From: DATHXC01 sp041662005
Lineage (GTDB): Bacteria; Pseudomonadota; Gammaproteobacteria; Burkholderiales; Methylophilaceae
Assembly (NCBI GenBank): GCA_041662005.1
Contig: JBAZTJ010000061.1
Coordinates: 1 to 14,182 of the forward strand
Direction: 5' to 3'
Length of the DNA stretch: 14,182 nt
How positions within the stretch are numbered: the first letter of the stretch is position 1; the number at the start of each line of letters is the position of its first letter. The position numbers were made by a program, and so were the translations under genes. The notes under the pieces are model-generated. The model was not told the origin of the DNA, did no database searches, and worked only from the letters and a program-made list of their open reading frames with translations. This document shows positions 7,019-12,687 of this stretch, piece by piece.

Positions 7019-9145
7019 ATGTTTAATAAAGTGAAAAGAAGTATTCAGTACGGCGCACATACACTCACCCTGGAAACTGGCGAAATTGCTCGTCAAGCCG
7101 ATGGTGCAGTTGTTGTTAGTTATGGCGATACTGTGGTGCTGGTTACCGTGGTTGGCAAGACCGAGGTCAAGCCAGGTCAGGATTTTTTCCCGCTGACAGT
7201 GGATTATCAAGAGCGTACATACGCAGCAGGTAAGATTCCAGGTGGTTTCTTCAAGCGTGAAGGTCGTCCATCAGAAAAAGAAACACTGACCTCCCGTTTG
7301 ATCGATCGCCCTTTGCGCCCATTATTCCCGGATGCGTTTTATAACGAAATCCAGATCGTTGCCACAGTCATGTCATCCGACAGTGAAATTGATTCCGATA
7401 TTCCAGCCATTATCGGCGCGTCAGCAGCGTTGGCAATTTCCGGTATCCCTTTCTACGGTCCAATTGGTGCTGCTCGCGTTGGTTATATCAATGGCGAATA
7501 TGTGCTGAACCCAACTGCCAGTCAGTTAAAAACAACGGACCTAGATTTGGTTGTAGCCGCGACGGACAGTGCAGTATTGATGGTGGAATCCGAAGCTAAA
7601 GAGTTGTCTGAAGAAATTATGCTGGGCGCCGTAGTGTATGGCCATGAACAGATGCAAGCCGTCATTAATGCCATTAACGAAATGGCTGCTGAAGTTGGCA
7701 AAGATGCTTGGGATTGGACACCACCCGAAGTCAACACGGCATTGGTTGAGAAAGTTACTGCTACTGCCGCCTCAGATATTAATGCTGCTTACCAGATCAA
7801 ATCTAAAGGTGCGCGCTCTAGTAAGCTGGACGAAATCAAGAGCCGTGTTTTTGCAGAGTTGATTACCGAAGAAACCTCTACTTCAGAAACCAATGAAATC
7901 AAATCCATCCTTCATGATTTGGAAGCCAAAGTAGTCCGTACCCAGATTCTGAACGGTGAGCCACGTATTGATGGCCGTGATACGCGCACTGTGCGCCCTA
8001 TCACTGTGCGTACCGGCGTATTGCCACGTACCCATGGCTCGGCCTTATTTACGCGTGGCGAGACTCAGGCGCTGGTTGTCGCCACATTGGGCACCGGTCG
8101 TGATGAGCAAACCATCGATGCGCTGCAAGGTGAGTATACAGACCGCTTCATGTTGCATTACAACATGCCTCCTTATGCAACCGGTGAGACTGGACGCGTA
8201 GGTACTCCTAAGCGTCGTGAAATTGGTCATGGCCGTCTGGCCAAGCGCGCATTACTTGCCGCATTACCAAGCCAGGAAGAGTTTGGCTACACCATTCGTG
8301 TGGTTTCCGAAATTACCGAATCTAACGGTTCCAGCTCTATGGCTTCCGTCTGTGGCGGTTGTCTGGCGTTGATGGACGCTGGCGTGCCAGTTAAGTCTCA
8401 CGTTGCTGGTATTGCCATGGGCCTGATTAAAGAGGGTAACCGTGTTGCTGTACTGACCGATATCCTGGGTGATGAAGATCACCTTGGCGATATGGACTTC
8501 AAGGTGGCGGGTACCGATAACGGCATCACTGCTTTGCAAATGGACATCAAGATTACCGGTATTACTGCAGAGATCATGCAAGTGGCTTTGTCACAGGCAA
8601 AAGAAGGCCGCATCCATATTCTGGGCATCATGAAATCGTCTATGGATCATGCACGTACCGAGTTGTCTGATTTTGCTCCACGCATCATCACTATCAAGAT
8701 CAATCCAGAGAAGATTCGTGACGTAATCGGCAAGGGCGGCGCGGTCATTCGTGCGCTGACTGAAGAAACCGGTACTACGATTGATATCGAAGATGACGGC
8801 ACTATCAAGATTGGTTGCGTAAGCGCAGAAGCTGGTGAAGAAGCCAAGAAGCGTATCGAGGCGATTACTGCGGAAGTTGAAATTGGCCAGACTTACGAAG
8901 GCACTGTCATCAAACTACTGGATTTCGGTGCGATCGTATCGCTGTTGCCAGGTAAAGATGGTCTGTTGCATATCTCGCAAATCGCGCATCAACGTGTAAA
9001 CGCTGTTGCCGACTTCCTCAAAGAAGGCCAGGTTGTTAAGGTCAAGGTTGTTGAAGCTGATGAGAAAGGCCGCGTGCGTTTGAGCATGAAGGCGCTGATC
9101 GACGCCCCGGCAAGTGAAGACAAGGTAGAGGCTGACTCTCAATAA
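7019..9145 (+). CDS. pnp: Polyribonucleotide nucleotidyltransferase (PNPase)
   Basis: PNPase degrades RNA 3' to 5' with phosphate, releasing nucleoside diphosphates. It can also add 3' tails, and in many Proteobacteria it joins RNase E in the degradosome. The 708 residues match E. coli (711). Two RNase PH domains are present: the first at about 10-145 with FFKREGRPSE (77-86), the second at about 320-550 with ESNGSSSMASVCGG and the catalytic GDEDHLGDMDFKVAGT, giving D487, D493 and K495. A KH domain lies at about 560-620 (IRDVIGKGGAVIRAL) and an S1 domain at about 625-695 (GTVIKLLDFGAIVSLLPGKD). AAGGA at 7008-7012 sets the ATG start. It follows rpsO across a terminator and ends at a strong terminator shared with dksA. 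Confidence 0.98.
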   Translation: MFNKVKRSIQYGAHTLTLETGEIARQADGAVVVSYGDTVVLVTVVGKTEVKPGQDFFPLTVDYQERTYAAGKIPGGFFKREGRPSEKETLTSRLIDRPLRPLFPDAFYNEIQIVATVMSSDSEIDSDIPAIIGASAALAISGIPFYGPIGAARVGYINGEYVLNPTASQLKTTDLDLVVAATDSAVLMVESEAKELSEEIMLGAVVYGHEQMQAVINAINEMAAEVGKDAWDWTPPEVNTALVEKVTATAASDINAAYQIKSKGARSSKLDEIKSRVFAELITEETSTSETNEIKSILHDLEAKVVRTQILNGEPRIDGRDTRTVRPITVRTGVLPRTHGSALFTRGETQALVVATLGTGRDEQTIDALQGEYTDRFMLHYNMPPYATGETGRVGTPKRREIGHGRLAKRALLAALPSQEEFGYTIRVVSEITESNGSSSMASVCGGCLALMDAGVPVKSHVAGIAMGLIKEGNRVAVLTDILGDEDHLGDMDFKVAGTDNGITALQMDIKITGITAEIMQVALSQAKEGRIHILGIMKSSMDHARTELSDFAPRIITIKINPEKIRDVIGKGGAVIRALTEETGTTIDIEDDGTIKIGCVSAEAGEEAKKRIEAITAEVEIGQTYEGTVIKLLDFGAIVSLLPGKDGLLHISQIAHQRVNAVADFLKEGQVVKVKVVEADEKGRVRLSMKALIDAPASEDKVEADSQ

Positions 9146-9161
9146 TATTGAGGCAAGCTAA

Positions 9162-9197
9162 AACAAAAAGGCCAGATGAAAATCTGGCCTTTTTGTT
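9162..9197. terminator. Bidirectional terminator between pnp and dksA
   Basis: A perfect 16-bp stem, AACAAAAAGGCCAGAT (9162-9177) with ATCTGGCCTTTTTGTT (9182-9197), is closed by a GAAA (GNRA) tetraloop. A-runs on one arm and T-runs on the other let it work in both directions. It stops pnp on the plus strand and dksA, 46 bases away, on the minus strand. Confidence 0.93.
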
Positions 9198-9243
9198 GTC
9201 TGCAATCGTAGCGAAAGCTAGTTGTTGCTATTACTTTACTTGC

Positions 9244-9666
9244 TTATTTTGCTACTTGACGTTCACGTATCTCATCAAGTGTTTTGCAATCGATGCAAAG
9301 AGTTGCTGTAGGGCGAGCTTCCAGGCGCTTTAAGCCGATCTCGATGCCACAACCATTGCAGTAGCCATATTCATGCTCGTTGATTTTCAGCAGGGTTTCA
9401 TCAATCTTCTTGATCAGCTTGCGTTCACGATCACGGTTGCGTAACTCAAGCGCCATATCAGATTCCTGGCTGGCTCTATCGTTAGGGTCTGCAAACATAG
9501 TCACTTCATCCTGCATGGTATGCACGGTGCGATCGATGTCGTGGCTCAGTTCAGCTTTCCAGTCATTGAGGATTTTGCGGAAATGATCGAGTTGTTTATC
9601 GTTCATATACTCCTCACCAGGTTTTGCCTGATAAGGAACGAATTGTTTTGTAATTGCTTCAGCCAT
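9244..9666 (-). CDS. dksA: RNA polymerase-binding transcription factor DksA
   Basis: DksA enters the secondary channel of RNA polymerase and, with ppGpp, represses rRNA/tRNA promoters and activates others. The 140 residues are slightly shorter than E. coli (151), mainly at the N-terminus. The coiled coil spans about 25-105, with the acidic tip in FADPNDRASQE providing D60 and D63. LELRNRDRERKLIKKI lies on the second arm. The zinc finger is the classical four-cysteine type: CNGC then CIDC (CNGCGIEIG...ARPTATLCIDC). An ATG at 9666-9664 with AAGG five bases upstream is well supported. It has its own promoter (9733-9761) and shares the pnp terminator. It lies downstream of folD on the same strand, 121 bases away. 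Its likely targets include the tRNA promoter about 1 kb away. Confidence 0.97.
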   Translation of the reverse strand: MAEAITKQFVPYQAKPGEEYMNDKQLDHFRKILNDWKAELSHDIDRTVHTMQDEVTMFADPNDRASQESDMALELRNRDRERKLIKKIDETLLKINEHEYGYCNGCGIEIGLKRLEARPTATLCIDCKTLDEIRERQVAK

Positions 9667-9692
9667 GTGTGCCTTGAACTATTAAATTGCGA

Positions 9693-9702
9693 TTAACGTT
9701 AA
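9693..9702. repeat. 10-bp palindrome in the dksA leader
   Basis: TTAACGTTAA is perfectly self-complementary. Read on the minus strand, GTTAA occurs three times within about 20 bases, at the end of the dksA leader RNA. It may be an operator or a small RNA element. AT-rich composition makes chance plausible. Confidence 0.3.
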
Positions 9703-9732
9703 CTGCATTAACATAAAATTAAAGCGGTGCAA

Positions 9733-9761
9733 AGTGTACACTGATTGCACCTGCTATGCAA
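9733..9761 (-). promoter_or_regulatory. dksA promoter
   Basis: On the minus strand, TTGCAT (9761-9756) and TACACT (9738-9733) are separated by exactly 17 bases, a good sigma70 arrangement. The start would be near 9726, giving a leader of about 60 nt before the dksA ATG. It lies in the folD-dksA gap, so dksA need not depend on folD transcription. Confidence 0.6.
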
Positions 9762-9787
9762 AAAACTCAATGTTTAGCAAGCAATTT

Positions 9788-10642
9788 TTAAAATCCGCGC
9801 ATTTCCTGCGCCAATAAGGTGTTTTCCATCAGTGTAGCTACCGTCATTGGGCCAACGCCTCCAGGTACCGGAGTAATCCAGCCAGCCCGTTTTTTTGCGG
9901 CGGAAAAGTCAACATCACCACACAGTGTACCGTCTTCTAAACGGTTGATACCAATATCAATCACAATCGCTCCCGGTTTGATCCAGTCGCCCTTTACCAA
10001 GCCAGGCTTGCCTGCTGCAACCACCACAATATCGGCGCGCTCAATGTTGCTGCGCAAGTCCTTGGTATGGCGATGGCAGCTGGTAACCGTACAGCCGGCT
10101 AACAGCAGTTCTAAAGCCATTGGACGTCCAACATGGTTGGAAACACCCACCACAACAGCGTCCATTCCCATCAGCTTGATATCGATAGCATCCAGCATTT
10201 TTATGACGCCAAAAGGGGTGCAAGAACGTAATGTGGGTTGGCGCACCGCCAGCCTGCCGATGTTGTATGGGTGAAAGCCATCCACATCCTTGGCGGCACT
10301 GATTTCTTCAATGATGAGCTTTTCATCAATATGGTCAGGAATTGGCGACTGTACAAGGATGCCATCAATAGTGTCATCCTGGTTTAGCTGATGAATTAAT
10401 GAAAGCAATTCTGGTTCGCTGGTCGTTGGCGGCAAGTCGTAAGCGACAGAGCGGATGCCTACTTTCTCACATGCCAAACGTTTATTGCGGACATAAATGC
10501 TAGAGGCGGGATCCCCACCTATCAGTATGACAGCCAGCGCTGGCGGGCGTTTTCCGGAGATTTTGCGGTGCTCGATGCGCTCTTTGATTTCAGCCAACAT
10601 GCCTTCTGCAATGGCTTTACCGTTAATTATTTGTGCCGACAT
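9788..10642 (-). CDS. folD: Bifunctional methylenetetrahydrofolate dehydrogenase / methenyltetrahydrofolate cyclohydrolase FolD
   Basis: FolD interconverts 5,10-methylene-, 5,10-methenyl- and 10-formyl-tetrahydrofolate with NADP(H). It supplies one-carbon units for purines, fMet and, in methylotrophs, C1 flux. The 284 residues are a normal length. Active-site residues sit at the same numbers as in E. coli: Y50 and K54 in SIYVRNKRLACEKVG, Q98 in GILVQSPIP, and D121 in KDVDGFHPYN. The dinucleotide-binding segment VVGVSNHVGRP (165-175) and the signature PVPGGVGPMTVATLMENT follow. The chosen start, ATG at 10642, gives the family N-terminus (MSAQIINGKAIAEGM). A TTG at 10684 would add 14 unconserved residues and lies upstream of the candidate transcription start. 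QSPIP in place of the commoner QLPLP is a small variation. It is divergent from the tRNA cluster. Confidence 0.97.
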   Translation of the reverse strand: MSAQIINGKAIAEGMLAEIKERIEHRKISGKRPPALAVILIGGDPASSIYVRNKRLACEKVGIRSVAYDLPPTTSEPELLSLIHQLNQDDTIDGILVQSPIPDHIDEKLIIEEISAAKDVDGFHPYNIGRLAVRQPTLRSCTPFGVIKMLDAIDIKLMGMDAVVVGVSNHVGRPMALELLLAGCTVTSCHRHTKDLRSNIERADIVVVAAGKPGLVKGDWIKPGAIVIDIGINRLEDGTLCGDVDFSAAKKRAGWITPVPGGVGPMTVATLMENTLLAQEMRGF

Positions 10643-10670
10643 GTCAGGGTTCTGCAATATTAAAGGCGCT

Positions 10671-10679
10671 ATTTTAACA
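10671..10679 (-). promoter_or_regulatory. Candidate folD promoter
   Basis: On the minus strand the sequence reads TGTTAAAAT, an extended -10 element (TGN plus TAAAAT, 10676-10671). No strong -35 is seen. It would start transcription near 10664 and give a leader of about 22 nt before ATG 10642, which supports that start over the upstream TTG. Confidence 0.4.
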
Positions 10680-10700
10680 GGCAATTGCTAAATAATAGAA

Positions 10701-10729
10701 TTGACCATTCGTTTAAAGTGCGCTATATT
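10701..10729 (+). promoter_or_regulatory. Stringent-type promoter of the tRNA cluster
   Basis: TTGACC (10701-10706) and TATATT (10724-10729) are spaced exactly 17 bases. The discriminator that follows (CTCGGCCC, 10730-10737) is GC-rich, as in stable-RNA promoters repressed by ppGpp and DksA. Transcription should start a few bases before the tRNA-Pro 5' end at 10739. Confidence 0.75.
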
Positions 10730-10738
10730 CTCGGCCCT

Positions 10739-10815
10739 CGGGGTGTAGCGTAGCCTGGTAGCGCGCCTGCTTTGGGAGCAGGATGTCGGGAGTTCAAATC
10801 TCTCCACCCCGACCA
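10739..10815 (+). tRNA. tRNA-Pro (anticodon TGG)
   Basis: The acceptor arm CGGGGTG (10739-10745) pairs with CACCCCG (10805-10811). Discriminator A and an encoded CCA end at 10815, for a total of 77 nt. The anticodon stem CCTGC/GCAGG encloses loop TTTGGGA, giving anticodon TGG at 10773-10775. The T-loop reads TTCAAAT. It is first in a three-tRNA cluster and is followed by a run of seven T residues (10817-10823). Confidence 0.97.
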
Positions 10816-10840
10816 GTTTTTTTAGTGCCTTAGTTTGCAC

Positions 10841-10846
10841 TATAAT
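10841..10846 (+). promoter_or_regulatory. Possible -10 box for tRNA-Arg
   Basis: A perfect TATAAT lies 12 bases before tRNA-Arg, where an own promoter's -10 would be. The -35 position holds only a T-run (10818-10823). The tRNA-Arg may be made both by cotranscription with tRNA-Pro and from this site. Confidence 0.4.
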
Positions 10847-10858
10847 TTGCCCGTGAAT

Positions 10859-10935
10859 CTGCCCGTAGCTCAACCGGATAGAGCACCAGCCTTCTAAGCT
10901 GGGGGTTACAGGTTCGATTCCTGTCGGGCAGGCCA
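10859..10935 (+). tRNA. tRNA-Arg (anticodon TCT)
   Basis: The acceptor arm CTGCCCG (10859-10865) pairs with CGGGCAG (10925-10931). Discriminator G and encoded CCA end at 10935, for a total of 77 nt. The anticodon stem CCAGC/GCTGG holds loop CTTCTAA, giving anticodon TCT at 10893-10895, which reads AGA/AGG codons. The T-loop is TTCGATT. It lies 43 bases after tRNA-Pro. Confidence 0.97.
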
Positions 10936-10948
10936 ATTCAGGTTGGCC
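10931..10948 (+). other. Hairpin that includes the tRNA-Arg CCA end
   Basis: GGCCAA (10931-10936) pairs perfectly with TTGGCC (10943-10948) around TTCAGG. The left arm contains the last acceptor base, the discriminator and the encoded CCA of tRNA-Arg. In the precursor this fold would compete with the last acceptor pair and hide the CCA until 3' trimming. Confidence 0.45.
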
Positions 10949-10966
10949 GTATCGTTTTGCCTCAAT

Positions 10967-11043
10967 GGTGGCCGTAGCTCAGTTGGTAGAGCCCTGGATT
11001 GTGATTCCAGTTGTCGTGGGTTCGAGCCCCATCGGTCACCCCA
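10967..11043 (+). tRNA. tRNA-His (anticodon GTG)
   Basis: The acceptor arm GTGGCCG (10968-10974) pairs with CGGTCAC (11033-11039), with one G-T wobble. The extra G at -1 (10967) faces C73 (11040), the identity pair for histidyl-tRNA synthetase. CCA is encoded at 11041-11043. The anticodon stem CTGGA/TCCAG holds loop TTGTGAT, giving GTG at 11001-11003. It is last in the cluster, 31 bases after tRNA-Arg. Confidence 0.97.
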
Positions 11044-11172
11044 TCTATCTTCTCCAGTTGTAAGCGAAGATTTAGTTCTATTACTCATTCAACGTAAGTT
11101 CTTGAAGTTCACAGGGCAAGTTAATCTAAACAATGGTTAGTCTGCGCTTCCATTGCCCGCCATCGGACTTGA
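11044..11172. other. tRNA trailer region without a gene
   Basis: No gene or strong terminator was seen. A weak hairpin ATCTTC/GAAGAT (11047-11052 with 11066-11071) is followed by few T residues. Further on, GGGCAA (11114-11119) can pair with TTGCCC (11153-11158), or CAATGG (11131-11136) with CCATTG (11150-11155). The two pairings share bases and exclude each other. Termination after tRNA-His may occur here, but this is not clear. Confidence 0.35.
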
Positions 11173-11201
11173 TTGATACTCTGTGGTATTGCAGTTATAG
11201 T
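11173..11201 (+). promoter_or_regulatory. Promoter of the sigma54 regulator gene
   Basis: TTGATA (11173-11178) and TATAGT (11196-11201) are 17 bases apart, a good sigma70 promoter. Transcription would start near 11208. That rules out the TTG at 11173 as a translation start and leaves a leader of about 46 nt before the ATG at 11254. No sigma54 (-24/-12) sequence was found in 11044-11253. Confidence 0.55.
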
Positions 11202-11205
11202 GTGT

Positions 11206-11220
11206 CATGATTTCATCATG
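11206..11220. repeat. 5-bp inverted repeat at the transcription start
   Basis: CATGA and TCATG are perfect arms around TTTCA, lying across the expected +1 of the regulator gene. It is a candidate operator, perhaps for autoregulation, but the arms are short. Confidence 0.3.
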
Positions 11221-11253
11221 TCCCTTACGCTCACACAGATAGAGACTCAATCC

Positions 11254-12684
11254 ATGGCCGCAACGCTCCCCGTATTGATCATCATTGACGATGACCCACT
11301 GATTACCGATACCTTGCATTTTGTCTTAAGCAAGGATTTTGAAGTTTGTGTGGCCGAGTCACGTATCCAGGCGCAAAGCCTGTTGCGGCAACTTGATAAG
11401 CCACCATCAATCGCGCTGGTGGATTTAGGACTGCCACCTGTTCCACATAAGCCGGATGAGGGGTTCAAAGTCATCGCCGAGCTGCTCGCGCATTCACCTA
11501 CCATGAAAATCCTGGTGTTATCCGGCCAGAATGAAGAGGTGAATGTTAAGCATGCATTGACGCTAGGTGCTGTGGACTTTGTTCCCAAGCCTTGTGATGT
11601 TGAGCGCTTGCGCGAGCTTTTGCATAATGCCCTTAAGTTACAGGATGCAGAGCTGGGTGAGGATCAGAGCAAGCAGGATAGCTGCGGCTTGCTGGGAGAA
11701 AGCCTGCCCATGCAGACTTTGCGTACACAGATCGGGCAATTTGCCGATGCTCCTTTTCCTGTGCTGATTGAAGGCGAATCAGGTAGTGGTAAGGAGCTGG
11801 TCGCCAACTGCCTGCACCGCCTCAGCAAGCGCTCACGTCAGCCCTATCTGTCGCTCAATTGCGCGGCTATTTCCCCGACTCTTGCCGAGTCAATTCTATT
11901 TGGCCACACCAAGGGTGCATTCACTGGGGCAGCTGGTGCCAACACCGGCTATTTTGAAGATGCCGGCGAAGGTACCTTGTTTCTGGACGAAATTGGCGAG
12001 TTGCCAATGGAAATGCAAGCTAAGCTACTACGCGTGCTTGAAAATGGTGAGTATCAACGCATTGGTGAAACACAATCCCGCCGCAGCAAGGCGCGTATCG
12101 TGGCCGCTACCAACCGTGATCTGCGTGAGGAGGTTAGGGCTGGACGTTTCCGTATCGATTTGTATCACCGCTTAAGCGTGTTTGCCGTGCGGGTGCCACC
12201 GCTATGTGAACTGGATGAAGACCGCTACCTGCTGCTGGAGCATTTCAGGGATTTTTACGCGCGTGAAACTGCACAAAAACCATTCAAATTTGATGATAAA
12301 GCCAAACAGCGCTGGTTGACCTATCATTTTCCAGGCAATGTGCGTGAGCTGCGTAACATTATTATTCGCCTGATTGCCAAGTACTCAGGCCAACTGGTGA
12401 ATGATAAGCAACTGGCATCCGAGCTGGATTTAATGAGCCTCGGAGACGCCGCTGAACTGCCCTTGCTGGGCGATGATAGCGCGTTAAGTGCACATGCTTA
12501 TCGCCACTTACAGACCCAGGCTAATGTGAATCTTGATGTGGTTTTAAAGTCTTGGGAAAAAGCCTATGTGGATGCCGCGATGAAGATGACGCACGGCAAC
12601 CTCAGCCAGGCGGCGAAGTTGCTGGGGATCAACCGAACCACCTTGTATAGCCGTATCCAGAACCAAGACGAGTACAAAGAGTAA
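11254..12684 (+). CDS. Sigma54-dependent response regulator, NtrC family
   Basis: This is a three-domain activator that opens sigma54 promoters by ATP hydrolysis after phosphorylation. From ATG 11254 it has 476 residues. The receiver domain (about 6-125) has acidic pocket D12-D14, phospho-acceptor D57 (LVDLGLP), S90 and K112. The AAA+ domain (about 146-375) has Walker A GESGSGKE (174-181), the intact sigma54-contact loop GAFTGA (221-226), Walker B LFLDE (D245, E246) and arginine-finger region RFRIDLYHRL. A Fis-type helix-turn-helix lies at about 448-470 (LSQAAKLLGINRTTLYSRI). All key residues are present, so it should be active. The overall form resembles PrsR-type regulators of exopolysaccharide/PEP-CTERM loci. 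Alternative starts are ATG 11218 and TTG 11173; 11254 fits the domain start and the promoter. No partner histidine kinase is in the window. It lies 3 bases before the ATPase gene. Confidence 0.93.
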   Translation: MAATLPVLIIIDDDPLITDTLHFVLSKDFEVCVAESRIQAQSLLRQLDKPPSIALVDLGLPPVPHKPDEGFKVIAELLAHSPTMKILVLSGQNEEVNVKHALTLGAVDFVPKPCDVERLRELLHNALKLQDAELGEDQSKQDSCGLLGESLPMQTLRTQIGQFADAPFPVLIEGESGSGKELVANCLHRLSKRSRQPYLSLNCAAISPTLAESILFGHTKGAFTGAAGANTGYFEDAGEGTLFLDEIGELPMEMQAKLLRVLENGEYQRIGETQSRRSKARIVAATNRDLREEVRAGRFRIDLYHRLSVFAVRVPPLCELDEDRYLLLEHFRDFYARETAQKPFKFDDKAKQRWLTYHFPGNVRELRNIIIRLIAKYSGQLVNDKQLASELDLMSLGDAAELPLLGDDSALSAHAYRHLQTQANVNLDVVLKSWEKAYVDAAMKMTHGNLSQAAKLLGINRTTLYSRIQNQDEYKE

Positions 12685-12687
12685 ACA

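Noticed and set aside
9148..9333. Plus-strand frame after pnp
   Set aside because: It runs through the shared terminator and antisense to dksA. It has no ribosome binding site and no recognisable product.
10643..10684. Longer folD with a TTG start at 10684
   Set aside because: The extra 14 residues are not part of the FolD family, and the TTG lies upstream of the candidate transcription start near 10664.
10688..11140. Open reading frames across the tRNA cluster on both strands (10688-10936 minus, 10906-11088 minus, 10943-11140 plus)
   Set aside because: They are translations of the three tRNAs. Strings such as GSNPRQLESQSRALPTELRP and RFELPTSCSQSRRATRLRYT are well-known spurious products of tRNA genes.
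11173..11253. Longer sigma54 regulator starting at TTG 11173 or ATG 11218
   Set aside because: The sigma70 promoter at 11173-11201 would begin transcription near 11208, after the TTG and only about 10 bases before ATG 11218. The receiver domain begins right after ATG 11254.
10967..11253. tRNA-His as an integration site for a genomic island carrying the regulator/ATPase genes
   Set aside because: No integrase, no repeated copy of the tRNA 3' end and no marked composition change were seen in the window.
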